In this document: piece by piece, positions 1 to 7,166 of the stretch | How positions within the stretch are numbered: the stretch's first letter is position 1 | Layout: every line of letters begins with the position of its first letter | Virus record (IMG/VR): IMGVR_UViG_3300027782_000289 | Coordinates: 1-27,872 of that record | Direction: 5' to 3' (one strand) | DNA: 27,872 nt | Source: a virus | Notes under the pieces: model-generated | What the model was told of the DNA's origin: nothing | Databases searched by the model: none | What the model saw: the letters and a program-made list of their open reading frames with translations, nothing else | Translations under genes and position numbers: made by a program

Positions 1-2
1 CA

Positions 3-128
3 GAAGTAGCATATTTTGATGAATATGGTGAAGTTGGCTCAGCATACCCTCATTATCACTCAATGAAAAAAATATCTGAAGCTTACAAAGAATTGAAAAC
101 TTTGCTTCCAGAGGATGAACATCATTGA
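3..128 (+). CDS. 3' end of an unidentified gene (partial)
   Basis: An open frame runs in from the left edge and ends with TGA at 126-128, leaving 41 C-terminal residues ending LLPEDEHH. The other two forward frames are closed by stops within the first 20 bases. The stop overlaps the TTG start of the next gene (TTGA), which is typical of translational coupling. The fragment is rich in Lys, Glu, His and Tyr; I do not recognise a family. Confidence 0.6.
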   Translation, partial: EVAYFDEYGEVGSAYPHYHSMKKISEAYKELKTLLPEDEHH

Positions 129-883
129 ACATTTATTGGTTTCAAAGAACAGATAATTTTAATTTTAAAACACTATCTGAGTCTTTAGAGGATGTTGGCT
201 TCACTGGAATTCTTTTTCCAACAAATGCAAGAGCTGATGATTTTTTTATAGATATAGCAAGAAATATAGATACAAAAAGAAAAATTAAATATATGGTTGC
301 AATAAGGCCTTATACTGTTTCTCCACAATATATTTCAAAAACAAACAAATCAATGAATAAAATATCTAACAACAGAATTTTAATTAATTTTGTAACAGGA
401 CATGTAGGTGATGAAGAACACAGTGTTGGTGGAATTTTAGGAGATATAAATGATCTATCTTCAAATATAGAAAGATCAAAATATATGATTAAGTATTTAG
501 CAGAGTTAAATAAAATAAAAAACGATTTGCCTGATTTTTACATATCAGTTACAAATGAGTTTGTTTTTGATGCAGCAAAAGAAAATAAAATACTGGTGCC
601 TTACTCTTGGTATAAAATAAATAGATTTGATTTAAATAAAAAACAATCCATGATACACGTTTCTCCAATAATTAGAGAAACTGAAGAAGAAATAAAAAAG
701 ATAGATAAAGATAACTGGCCACAGGATACAGAATTTTTTACAAAGGATGAGTTTAAAAGATTTATTTATTACTTGCAGGAAAAATCTTTTGATGGTGTGT
801 TGATTTCTAATAGCCTCAGTGAGCTTGAGACAGAAAATATACTTAAAGTAATGCAAGAAATTAAAGAAGAAAGTGTGAGATAA
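125..883 (+). CDS. luciferase-like (SsuD-type) monooxygenase homologue, copy 1
   Basis: The 252-residue protein resembles the N-terminal half of flavin-dependent alkanesulfonate monooxygenases and bacterial luciferases. Seen: a first beta-alpha unit ending GFTGILFPT (about residues 25-33), then KYMVAIRPYTVSPQ (about 57-70) and NRILINFVTG (about 85-94). These match the SsuD pattern of Val-Ala-x-Arg-Pro, Ser-Pro and Arg-Leu-Leu-Ile-Asn-x-Val-Thr-Gly. It is shorter than SsuD (about 360 residues), and I do not see the downstream active-site region, so the fold is better supported than the activity. The only plausible start is TTG at 125, because TGA at 116 closes the frame upstream; GAGGA lies 9 nt before it. 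A paralogue follows at once. Confidence 0.75.
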   Translation: MNIYWFQRTDNFNFKTLSESLEDVGFTGILFPTNARADDFFIDIARNIDTKRKIKYMVAIRPYTVSPQYISKTNKSMNKISNNRILINFVTGHVGDEEHSVGGILGDINDLSSNIERSKYMIKYLAELNKIKNDLPDFYISVTNEFVFDAAKENKILVPYSWYKINRFDLNKKQSMIHVSPIIRETEEEIKKIDKDNWPQDTEFFTKDEFKRFIYYLQEKSFDGVLISNSLSELETENILKVMQEIKEESVR

Positions 884-889
884 TAGATT

Positions 890-1741
890 ATGGAGTTTTA
901 TTATTTTGGTGGCAATACTGATGGCAATCAAATATCTAGGCTAGAGAATAGTCATTTCTCAGGGGTAATGTTTACATATGATGCTACCCAAGGAGACATG
1001 TTTGTAAGAATTGCTAAAGATATAAAGCCACAAGAAAAGATAAAGTATTTGGTTGCTATAAGGCCATACGCTATTTCCCCACAATATCTTTGTATGATAA
1101 ATCAATCAATGAATGAAATAGATCCAGATAGGCTTCAGATTAATTTAATTTCTGGATATATAAAAGATCATGAACTAGATTTTGGTGGAATTCTTGGTGA
1201 AACTAATGACTCATCAGGAAGAATTGAAAGATCAAATTATTTGATTGAGTATGTAAAAGCTTTAAACACAATGCCAGGAAACTTAAATACAGATAAACCT
1301 TTGGATTTTTATGTCTCAACTACAAATTATTATGTTGCTAGTGTGGTACAAGAGAATAACAATAAAGCAATCCTGCCATATAGAGATTATAAAAATGGTT
1401 TATGGACAGTAATTAGTAAAACTGGTGGTCAAAATATTAGTGATGTACCTGCCAAGTTAAACGTTTCTAATATTATGGTAGCTATAACTCCTATAATAAG
1501 AGAAACACAAGAAGAACTAGACGCACTGGTAGACCATACATTAAGGCCAGTATGGAAAAAAGGAGAAAAGCCCACACAGGTTACAGATGCAGCATACCTT
1601 ACATATGAACAATTTCATGAACTTGTTGTTGAGCTAGAAAAAAATGGCATCCACCAACTATTAATGAATAGCTATCCTTCATCTGAAAAAACAATACTAC
1701 TTAATTTTATTAAAAAATATGTGGAGGAAAATAAAAAATGA
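890..1741 (+). CDS. luciferase-like (SsuD-type) monooxygenase homologue, copy 2
   Basis: A 283-residue paralogue of the preceding gene: KIKYLVAIRPYAISPQYL, RLQINLISGY, GGILGETNDSSGRIERSNYLIEY and a C-terminal ITPIIRETQEEL segment all align with copy 1 (VSPIIRETEEEI). The family is flavin-dependent TIM-barrel oxygenases, but this copy too is short and divergent, so cofactor and substrate are unknown. The gene begins with ATG six bases after the stop of copy 1, and its TGA overlaps the ATG of the XapX gene (ATGA), so the four genes probably share one transcript. An enzymatically inactive structural or binding role is possible. Confidence 0.75.
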   Translation: MEFYYFGGNTDGNQISRLENSHFSGVMFTYDATQGDMFVRIAKDIKPQEKIKYLVAIRPYAISPQYLCMINQSMNEIDPDRLQINLISGYIKDHELDFGGILGETNDSSGRIERSNYLIEYVKALNTMPGNLNTDKPLDFYVSTTNYYVASVVQENNNKAILPYRDYKNGLWTVISKTGGQNISDVPAKLNVSNIMVAITPIIRETQEELDALVDHTLRPVWKKGEKPTQVTDAAYLTYEQFHELVVELEKNGIHQLLMNSYPSSEKTILLNFIKKYVEENKK

Positions 1742-1896
1742 AAGATATAATACTATCAATACTAACAGGTTTTGGATGTGGCGTCGTGTTTGCTGCATTC
1801 AAATTGCCAGTACCAGCACCACCAGTTTTTGCGGGAGTCGCAGGAATTATTGGTTTATGGATTGGCTTTACAGTACTAACAAAAATAATATCCTAG
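1738..1896 (+). CDS. XapX/DUF1427-type small membrane protein
   Basis: The 52-residue product begins MKDIILSILTGFGCGVVFAAFKLPVPAPPVF and continues with a second hydrophobic stretch, giving two membrane segments around a LPVPAPP turn. That pattern (G-x-x-x-G-V-x-x-A, P-x-P-A-P-P) is the hallmark of the XapX/DUF1427 family of about 50 residues, whose function is unknown. The start overlaps the preceding stop (ATGA). It directly precedes a holin-like gene, so a role at the membrane, perhaps in lysis, is inferred from context only. Confidence 0.8.
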   Translation: MKDIILSILTGFGCGVVFAAFKLPVPAPPVFAGVAGIIGLWIGFTVLTKIIS

Positions 1897-1906
1897 GAGG
1901 AAAATT

Positions 1907-2194
1907 ATGAATACAGAACAACTAAAGGCAATGCTAGCATCATATGGTCGCTCAGTACTTGCATCAGGACTTGCCCTATATATGGCAGGCGTGACAGATC
2001 CAAAGGACCTATGGGCTGCACTAGTAGCTGCATTAGCGCCAGTTGCAATCAGAGCAATCAACCCAAACGATAAGGCTTTTGGCTTACTGCCAGATGCCAA
2101 GGAGGTAGAAAAGGCTCTGAAGGCTGCTAAGGCACCTGTAAAGAAGGCTGCAAAGAAGTCTTCTGGTGGTGGAAAAACTAATCAAGTAAATTAA
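1907..2194 (+). CDS. holin-like phage membrane protein
   Basis: A 95-residue protein: a short N-terminal helix (TEQLKAMLASYGRSVLASG), a hydrophobic segment ending YMAGVTD, a second Ala-rich hydrophobic segment (LWAALVAALAPVAIRAINPND) and a Lys/Ala-rich cationic tail ending in a Ser-Gly-Gly-Gly linker. Small proteins of this kind, with one or two membrane spans and a charged C-terminus, are common in actinobacteriophages and fit a holin. AGGAGG at 1895-1900 lies 6 nt before the ATG, the best ribosome-binding site in the window. A terminator follows, so this is the last gene of the rightward operon. Confidence 0.6.
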   Translation: MNTEQLKAMLASYGRSVLASGLALYMAGVTDPKDLWAALVAALAPVAIRAINPNDKAFGLLPDAKEVEKALKAAKAPVKKAAKKSSGGGKTNQVN

Positions 2195-2211
2195 TATTTA
2201 CTTTCAGGATT

Positions 2212-2244
2212 GCCAGTCTAGAAATAGGCTGGCTTTTCTGTTTT
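2212..2244 (+). terminator. Rho-independent terminator closing the rightward operon
   Basis: An 8-bp stem, GCCAGTCT/AGGCTGGC with one G-T pair and a 6-nt loop, is followed by TTTTCTGTTTT. It sits 17 nt after the holin-like stop and just before the convergent tRNA genes. Confidence 0.85.
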
Positions 2245-2247
2245 ATG

Positions 2248-2319
2248 TGCCCCTAAAGAGATTTGAACTCCTGACCTAACGGGTAGAAACCGTCCGCTCT
2301 TCCGCTGAGCTATAAGGGC
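2248..2319 (-). tRNA. tRNA-Arg(TCT)
   Basis: The reverse strand folds as a 72-nt cloverleaf: acceptor GCCCTTA/TAGGGGC, D arm AGCT...GAGC, anticodon stem GACGG/CCGTT with loop TTTCTAC (anticodon TCT, reading AGA), and a T arm with loop TTCAAAT. The discriminator is A and no CCA is encoded. AGA is common in the AT-rich genes here, so the tRNA may supplement the host. Confidence 0.9.
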
Positions 2320-2320
2320 G

Positions 2321-2394
2321 TACACCAGGCAGGACTTGAACCTACGATCTTCAGTATATAAGACTGATGCCTTAACCAGCTTGGCTACTGGTGC
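2321..2394 (-). tRNA. tRNA-Ile(TAT)
   Basis: A 74-nt cloverleaf: acceptor GCACCAG/CTGGTGT with a G-T first pair, anticodon stem TCAGT/ACTGA with loop CTTATAT (anticodon TAT, reading ATA), and T loop TTCAAGT. It lies 1 nt upstream of tRNA-Arg. Its 5' end overlaps the last 23 bases of the carbamoyltransferase frame, so the mRNA 3' end must be processed if both are made from one transcript. Confidence 0.9.
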
Positions 2395-3814
2395 CTATTA
2401 ATATATTATATTCGTAATGTGTCTGCCAGTCAAGTACATCTTTTTCATCATTTAGTAATGGTTGGCCCTTAATGTTTAGACTAGTATTCAGTAGAACTGG
2501 AACCCCAGTCTGCAAATAAAATTTATTTAATACTCTATATAGTCCAGGGTGTTGTTCTTTTGTAACGGTTTGGACTCTAGATGTTCCATCAGCATGAACC
2601 ACAGAAGGTATCTTTTCTGGCTGTAAACATTTAACTGTGTATTGCATATAAGGGCTTTCAAAATCCATATTAAACCATTTAGATGCATACTCTGCCATTA
2701 CCACAGGTGCAAAAGGTCTAAACATTTCTCTTTGTTTAATTAGATTTACTTTGTCTTTAATGTTTGGATCCCTTGGATCTGCAAGAATGCTTCTATTTCC
2801 TAATGCTCTGGGTCCATACTCTGCTCTTCCTGCTGCTACTGCAACAATTCCATCTTTTAATATACCGTCAACAATTTTTTGAACGGGATAATTACCACCT
2901 AAATCATAACCAAGATAAGGAGTATTCCAGTCAATATGCTTACCGTATAATGCTGCTGCAGCACCCAATGAACTTCCAGCATCCCCTGGGTTTGGCATGA
3001 TCCAAACATCTTTAAAGATATTCCAAAGAAGGGTATTGGCTGAAGAATTAAGAGCACAACCACCCATAAATACTAAATTATTCTTTCCAGTAAGATGCTT
3101 TGCCATACGCATAAATTGGTTTAACCTTTGCTCATATACCATTTGTACTGCTGCTGCGATATCAAATTTATCTTGTTCTGAAACCCATCCCCAATCAGTA
3201 ATTCCCTTATGAAAATTATATTTTTGCTCATCGTAATTTGGAAAATATGCGTCAACTTTTTTATAATATTTTGTCCAATCTCCGTAAGCAGCCATACCCA
3301 TCATAATATATTCTTCTTGGTTTGGCATAAGGCCAATCAATTGTGTAAATGCAGAGTAAAACAATCCAAAACTAACTGGATAGTTTTGCTTATATTTTAA
3401 CTTAATCTTATCGCCTTCTCCAACCCAAATTGTTGAGGTGTTGTATTCACCAATAGCATCCAAAACAACAATAACAGCATCGTTAAACAAACTTGTATAG
3501 TACCCCGCAGCTGCGTGAGAGTAGTGATGACTAAAGGATTTTCTAGGTATCCCATTGATTTCAAACTTTGGCTTCCATTCTCCAGCACCACCCCTTAAAA
3601 AGAGTCTGGAGGCCTTTATGAGGGGTTTTTCATAGTAGGCTATCTTATCTGGTGTACCATACTGCAAAGCATCTTTTATTAGACTATCATTGATGTACCA
3701 GTCATTTTTTTGCTTGCTATATCTTTCAGAATGCCCAGCAAAAAGTATCTTTCCATCTTTAATTAAAGATACAGAAGCATCATGTGAAGTTTCATTAATA
3801 CCTAAAATTATCAT
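2372..3814 (-). CDS. NodU/CmcH-type O-carbamoyltransferase
   Basis: A full-length (480 residues) member of the family that transfers a carbamoyl group from carbamoyl phosphate, via carbamoyl-AMP, to a hydroxyl. Seen: N-terminal Kae1/TsaD-like domain (ILGINETSHDASVSLI), the metal-binding HHYSHA motif at 96-101, MMGMAAYGDW (171-180), GGCALNSSANT (251-261), and the C-terminal AEYGPRALGNRS (331-342) with FRPFAP (365-370). It begins 2 nt after the upstream SGNH-like gene, in one operon. Known family members modify Nod factors, antibiotics or glycans; a DNA-modifying role is a possible alternative in phages. The stop lies inside tRNA-Ile. Confidence 0.92.
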   Translation of the reverse strand: MIILGINETSHDASVSLIKDGKILFAGHSERYSKQKNDWYINDSLIKDALQYGTPDKIAYYEKPLIKASRLFLRGGAGEWKPKFEINGIPRKSFSHHYSHAAAGYYTSLFNDAVIVVLDAIGEYNTSTIWVGEGDKIKLKYKQNYPVSFGLFYSAFTQLIGLMPNQEEYIMMGMAAYGDWTKYYKKVDAYFPNYDEQKYNFHKGITDWGWVSEQDKFDIAAAVQMVYEQRLNQFMRMAKHLTGKNNLVFMGGCALNSSANTLLWNIFKDVWIMPNPGDAGSSLGAAAALYGKHIDWNTPYLGYDLGGNYPVQKIVDGILKDGIVAVAAGRAEYGPRALGNRSILADPRDPNIKDKVNLIKQREMFRPFAPVVMAEYASKWFNMDFESPYMQYTVKCLQPEKIPSVVHADGTSRVQTVTKEQHPGLYRVLNKFYLQTGVPVLLNTSLNIKGQPLLNDEKDVLDWQTHYEYNILIGTSSQAG

Positions 3815-3816
3815 TA

Positions 3817-4755
3817 TTAAATTAAACCCTTTTCTTTAAGTGCTTTTTCAAATAACTCTTTTACATGTATCTGCCAGTGTAGTCCATAATGGTTGTTATC
3901 TTTTGCCATATACCATATTGATTGATCACTGCATAGTTCTTTATCATTTGAATGGCAATTGTGGTTAGATAAAACTTCATAGTTACCATTTTCAAATTTT
4001 GGTAAGTCTTTTTTAATATCTATAATATATCTATTTGAAAAACCATCAAGACCTCCGTGAAAATCAATACCATCCATGTTCCATTTAAACCAAACAAATG
4101 GAATATTATTGCTATTGCAGTATACTTCTAGCATTTTTATATACATAGAGTTTAACATGTAAGCAAACTCTAAAGACATTATGTCGCCAAGGTTTGTTGG
4201 CAATGATACAAATTTTAATGGTTTTTCATCATTGTTCTCTAAAACCCGATCATTAATAAATGTTTTGTTTTCCACAGACTCTAAACGTCCGCCACCTAAT
4301 CTACGGCCAAACAATTTTGATGTATTTAAAATATTGCCGTCCATATATGTATAAACTCTACCAAAATCTGGAAAAAAAGCTAATAACATTTTTGGATGAC
4401 CATATTGTTCAAAGTACTTAAATATATTAAAAATAATATCCATGCATGATCCACCAGGGATTCCTATTGAATTGTGAGAAAGGTTATTTTCTTTGGCAAT
4501 CATATTGTTCCATGTAGCATCTTTTGGCAAGCCAACTCCAAAAGTAAATGAACATCCAGCAGACAATAGATCAATATTTTTTTCAAAATTAGAAGATCTA
4601 AACCCATCACTGTTAAATTTAATAGATACCTTAACATTTTTATCACTTTGACCACTTCTATTTGGAACCATTGAGGCAAACTGTTTCATCTCTTTTGAAA
4701 CTAGCTCTGCAAATGCTTTTTGATCTTTCTCTCTTTTTTTATATTCTTCATTCAT
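3817..4755 (-). CDS. SGNH/GDSL hydrolase-like protein, copy B
   Basis: A product of 312 residues. The block I nucleophile motif is LLSAGCSFTFGVGL (about 62-75), block II-like GIPGGS follows, and near the C-terminus NNHYGLHWQIHVKELFEK resembles the His-containing block V. This supports the SGNH esterase/acetylhydrolase fold. I chose ATG at 4755, one base after the preceding stop, with AAAGG about 10 nt upstream; an ATG at 4773 would add six residues and overlap the neighbour. It is paralogous to the next gene and precedes the carbamoyltransferase, so removal or transfer of an acyl group on the same substrate is a reasonable guess. Confidence 0.7.
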   Translation of the reverse strand: MNEEYKKREKDQKAFAELVSKEMKQFASMVPNRSGQSDKNVKVSIKFNSDGFRSSNFEKNIDLLSAGCSFTFGVGLPKDATWNNMIAKENNLSHNSIGIPGGSCMDIIFNIFKYFEQYGHPKMLLAFFPDFGRVYTYMDGNILNTSKLFGRRLGGGRLESVENKTFINDRVLENNDEKPLKFVSLPTNLGDIMSLEFAYMLNSMYIKMLEVYCNSNNIPFVWFKWNMDGIDFHGGLDGFSNRYIIDIKKDLPKFENGNYEVLSNHNCHSNDKELCSDQSIWYMAKDNNHYGLHWQIHVKELFEKALKEKGLI

Positions 4756-4756
4756 T

Positions 4757-5650
4757 TTACAAGAACCTTTCATTATATGCTTTTACAAACTTATCTGCAA
4801 TATGTGAATGCCCATGCGTTCCTAAGTGCCAGGAGTCTGAACCATATATGTATAAACTTGGTGACTTATCATATATTTTTTTGTGACAACCAATATCTTC
4901 TAATTTAAAATCATTGGGTGTTAAATCAATAAAGTCCTTGTAGTATTTAGTTTTATTTTTATTTATAATGTTTGTCATTATATTTGTATCTTTATGCCAG
5001 CTACCCCATAAAAAATTAATTCCTGATTCTTTACAGTAAGACTCTAAATATGAGATTGCTTGAAAATTAAAAAAAATTGGTAAGGTTATTGGAATAACGT
5101 CTTCTTTTATAAAAGGCTTCTTTGAATATTTTATAGAAATATCTATTGTTTCGTAGTTATGGTGTGTATTTTGTAAAAATTTTCCAGCATATGGTCTTCT
5201 TGCTGTAAGAAAATTTTCTTGTGAAGGAGATGTAAATCTGTAAGGATCTGGGAAAACACAAAACAAGTTCTTTGAATTACCATATTTTTTAAAATGAGAC
5301 ATTAGTCTTTGTATTATCCTGTATGTGCTTTCACCACCTACACCTAAGTTAATTGAATCCATCTTTAATAAATCTGAAGCAACAAAACCCCAAATATTTT
5401 TATACATTTCTTCAGGGTCATAATCTTTTGCAATATAACTACCTTGAGTTTCTGAACAACCAGAAAAAACTAAATCCTGATTTGTTTTAAATTTTTGATT
5501 GATTGGCCTATGAAGCATGAGCTGCTGATCTACTACTGGATTCATAAAAAGCAGTTCTACTTCAAAATCTGTAAGGTTTTTTAATTCATTTAGATCTGGA
5601 TTGCTTTGATTAAAAGTATCAAGTGAGTCATCATTAAAATAGCTATTCAT
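4757..5650 (-). CDS. SGNH/GDSL hydrolase-like protein, copy A
   Basis: A product of 297 residues, first gene of the operon with copy B and the carbamoyltransferase. Seen: LVFSGCSETQGSYIA (about 60-74, block I), INLGVGGEST (block II, Gly) and a C-terminal DSWHLGTHGHSHIADKFV that matches the Asp-x-x-His block V of SGNH enzymes. Both copies share the middle FxxFPDxxR segment (CVFPDPYRF and AFFPDFGRV), showing duplication. No clear ribosome-binding site precedes the ATG at 5650, and the upstream 130 bases are very AT-rich with several possible -10 boxes. The substrate is unknown. Confidence 0.72.
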   Translation of the reverse strand: MNSYFNDDSLDTFNQSNPDLNELKNLTDFEVELLFMNPVVDQQLMLHRPINQKFKTNQDLVFSGCSETQGSYIAKDYDPEEMYKNIWGFVASDLLKMDSINLGVGGESTYRIIQRLMSHFKKYGNSKNLFCVFPDPYRFTSPSQENFLTARRPYAGKFLQNTHHNYETIDISIKYSKKPFIKEDVIPITLPIFFNFQAISYLESYCKESGINFLWGSWHKDTNIMTNIINKNKTKYYKDFIDLTPNDFKLEDIGCHKKIYDKSPSLYIYGSDSWHLGTHGHSHIADKFVKAYNERFL

Positions 5651-5778
5651 TAATAAATAAATCCATCATCTTTTGGTTTCTTTATTGTTTTTTTAATTTT
5701 TAAAAAGGCAGCATAAATATAATAAGATATGATTAGTTTTATTTTTTTCATACAAATATTGTATCATATTTAGTCATG

Positions 5779-5852
5779 TGCACCAGGTAGGACTTGAACC
5801 TACGACGACCAAATTATGAGTTTGGGGCTCTAACCAACTGAGCTACTGGAGC
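5779..5852 (-). tRNA. tRNA-Met(CAT)
   Basis: A 74-nt cloverleaf with D arm AGCTCAGTTGGTTAGAGC, anticodon stem CCAAA/TTTGG and loop CTCATAA (anticodon CAT), and T arm GTAGG/CCTAC. The acceptor GCTCCAG/CTGGTGC has one T-T mismatch at the third pair. CAT can belong to elongator tRNA-Met or to lysidine-modified tRNA-Ile; the sequence alone does not settle this. It follows a four-gene leftward operon by 7 nt. Confidence 0.85.
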
Positions 5853-5859
5853 TAAACAA

Positions 5860-5955
5860 TTACTTATCTTGTTTAATGCCAAGTGTCATTACTAAATATG
5901 AAACGGTATATCCAAGAGCAAATGCCCCAATAGATAAAAGAACTAATTCAATCAT
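5860..5955 (-). CDS. 31-residue single-span membrane protein
   Basis: The product MIELVLLSIGAFALGYTVSYLVMTLGIKQDK is one hydrophobic helix with a charged tail. Its ATG overlaps the TGA of the upstream membrane-protein gene (ATGA), the pattern of coupled phage genes, and this is the main reason to accept so short a frame. No family is recognised. Confidence 0.6.
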   Translation of the reverse strand: MIELVLLSIGAFALGYTVSYLVMTLGIKQDK

Positions 5956-6179
5956 GATTGTGCTCCTTCCAAATCATCTCTACGCCAATGTATAAATGAT
6001 TTAATATATACTGCTGCATAAGCAATAGCAGAAAATATAAAACCATATTGTTTTGTAATTAATGCATATGTAATCCATAGGATCTCATTTGCACATAGTA
6101 TAAGCCAGCCCCATATAGTCTTACGACCAACAAAATAAATGCCAGCTACACCTATTACAGCCAAAATCCAAGACCACAT
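5952..6179 (-). CDS. small PnuC/PQ-loop-like membrane protein
   Basis: A 75-residue protein with three hydrophobic segments: WSWILAVIGVAGIYFVG, WGWLILCANEILWITYAL and YGFIFSAIAYAAVYI, ending HWRRDDLEGAQS. The N-E-x-L-W and Q-Y-G-F-I pattern recalls a half-size PnuC (nicotinamide riboside transporter) or PQ-loop unit, seen often as small phage membrane proteins. Transport is not shown. It lies between a zinc-ribbon gene (adjacent, TAA then ATG) and the 31-residue membrane gene (4-nt overlap). Confidence 0.72.
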   Translation of the reverse strand: MWSWILAVIGVAGIYFVGRKTIWGWLILCANEILWITYALITKQYGFIFSAIAYAAVYIKSFIHWRRDDLEGAQS

Positions 6180-6308
6180 TTATGCACCTATTGATGGCAT
6201 TATTTTATCACATGGGCATATAATGGATTCAGCTAAATCACCATTAGCTTCAATAGTAATCTTTGTGCCACACTCTGGATCTTCACATACATAAATACGT
6301 TTATTCAT
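6180..6308 (-). CDS. 42-residue zinc-ribbon-like protein
   Basis: The product reads MNKRIYVCEDPECGTKITIEA, then two further cysteines in CPC near residue 31. The four cysteines (C-x4-C and C-x-C) suggest a small metal-binding knuckle. The start overlaps the upstream stop by 8 nt (ATGAATAA) and its own stop abuts the next ATG, so it is part of the operon beginning at 6537. Function unknown. Confidence 0.6.
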   Translation of the reverse strand: MNKRIYVCEDPECGTKITIEANGDLAESIICPCDKIMPSIGA

Positions 6309-6537
6309 TATTTTCTGTTACCTTTTCATTTTGTCCTCTTGCAATAGCAGCACATACCTTAAATGCAGCCTTAGTTCTACGACTCTTCATAAAGCCTAAG
6401 CCCTGCCATACAGGAACAGTTGCCTCAATATCTTGAGCAATCTGCTCTCTGATTTCTTTTACAGTAGTAATTATGAGATCCATGACATATGTCTTCTGCT
6501 CATCGTCTAAGTCTTTAGTCCACCCATTTGTTTCCAT
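6301..6537 (-). CDS. hypothetical protein, leaderless gene heading an operon
   Basis: A 78-residue soluble, probably helical protein (METNGWTKDLDDEQKTYVMD...). No family recognised. Its mRNA should be leaderless: TATGAT at 6544-6549 is preceded by TGG (extended -10) and by TTGCAA 17 nt upstream, and places the start site on the A of the ATG. Genes at 6308, 6179 and 5955 follow with overlaps, then tRNA-Met. Confidence 0.72.
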   Translation of the reverse strand: METNGWTKDLDDEQKTYVMDLIITTVKEIREQIAQDIEATVPVWQGLGFMKSRRTKAAFKVCAAIARGQNEKVTENNE

Positions 6538-6543
6538 ATGTAT

Positions 6544-6572
6544 ATCATACCAGAAAATCAGCGGTATTGCAA
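6544..6572 (-). promoter_or_regulatory. promoter of the leaderless operon at 6537
   Basis: TTGCAA, a 17-nt spacer and TGG-TATGAT, followed by exactly six bases and the ATG. The palindromic TTGCAA lies between this promoter and the divergent TGG-TATGAT at 6579-6584, which drives the gene starting at 6591. Confidence 0.75.
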
Positions 6573-6590
6573 GTGTGGTATGATTAATGT

Positions 6591-6755
6591 ATGTATGAAT
6601 GCGACCATTGGTTAATACCCATAGTATACGGATATATGTATGGAGAAGTCATTGATAAGGTAGATAACAATGAGGTTGTTTATGGTGGTGCTAGAAAGTC
6701 TGTAGGATCAGCTGAGTGGTTTTGTAACAGATGTCTTGAAGACATTTTTATTTAG
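6591..6755 (+). CDS. 54-residue Cys/His protein, leaderless, divergent
   Basis: The product starts MYECDHWLIPIVYGYMYGEV and ends EWFCNRCLEDIFI, with C-x-x-H at the start and C-x-x-C at the end, a likely zinc site. TGG-TATGAT at 6576-6584 stands six bases before the ATG, so translation is probably leaderless. Transcription is rightward, divergent from the 6537 operon, and the stop overlaps the convergent next gene by 4 nt. Unknown function. Confidence 0.6.
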   Translation: MYECDHWLIPIVYGYMYGEVIDKVDNNEVVYGGARKSVGSAEWFCNRCLEDIFI

Positions 6756-6961
6756 TACCCACCCAAGCATTCATTTCTTGTATGAAATAATCTAATCTTT
6801 GTCATAATTTTGCGGGATGGAGCAGACATATTTTCCTTACAAGTTAAACACCTATAAGACCATTCTCCAGTAAAGAAATCATGCATGTACCCTTTGGCAT
6901 TGGCATATTTTTTAGCTACAAAGGTTTGAAATGGATCTGGTATATCGTAATGCTTATTCAA
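6752..6961 (-). CDS. zinc-ribbon-like hypothetical protein
   Basis: A 69-residue basic protein containing YRCLTCKENM (C-x-x-C) and a distal H-x3-C (HTRNEC), a possible C2HC zinc site. The start is TTG at 6961, overlapping the end of the upstream gene (TTGAATAA). No ribosome-binding site is evident, so coupling to the upstream gene is likely. The family is not recognised. Confidence 0.6.
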   Translation of the reverse strand: MNKHYDIPDPFQTFVAKKYANAKGYMHDFFTGEWSYRCLTCKENMSAPSRKIMTKIRLFHTRNECLGGY

Positions 6962-7127
6962 AGTCTAGCTGCTGTTCAAACATGCTGGTCATATAGTTAT
7001 CTTCTCCTCTTGCAACATTTGCTGCAAGGATACGCATACCAAGGGCATTGGTGATAGAGTCCTCAATTGGAAGAGCCTCAATAGCCCTTGCGATTTCTTC
7101 TCGTAATGTCATTTCGTCTATACTCAT
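6954..7127 (-). CDS. 57-residue hypothetical protein, leaderless
   Basis: A helical, acidic protein (MSIDEMTLREEIARAIEALPIEDS...QQLDFE). Its promoter at 7134-7162 places the start of transcription on the ATG itself. The ending QLDFE resembles QVDFE of the 46-residue protein at 10418-10558, suggesting a shared C-terminal tail. Confidence 0.65.
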   Translation of the reverse strand: MSIDEMTLREEIARAIEALPIEDSITNALGMRILAANVARGEDNYMTSMFEQQLDFE

Positions 7128-7133
7128 ACTTTA

Positions 7134-7162
7134 AGTATACCCTAATGCCAATGATATGTCAA
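7134..7162 (-). promoter_or_regulatory. canonical promoter, leaderless
   Basis: TTGACA, a 17-nt spacer and TATACT, then six bases to the ATG at 7127. A near-consensus sigma-70-type promoter. Confidence 0.8.
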
Positions 7163-7166
7163 ATAT

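Noticed and set aside
1719-1910. A 63-codon rightward frame overlapping the XapX gene
   Set aside because: It is out of frame with the clearly recognisable XapX/DUF1427 protein over its whole length and has no ribosome-binding site.
2764-3591. Open frames on the strand opposite, or out of frame with, the carbamoyltransferase
   Set aside because: They are shadows of a full-length conserved enzyme and lack ribosome-binding sites and recognisable motifs.
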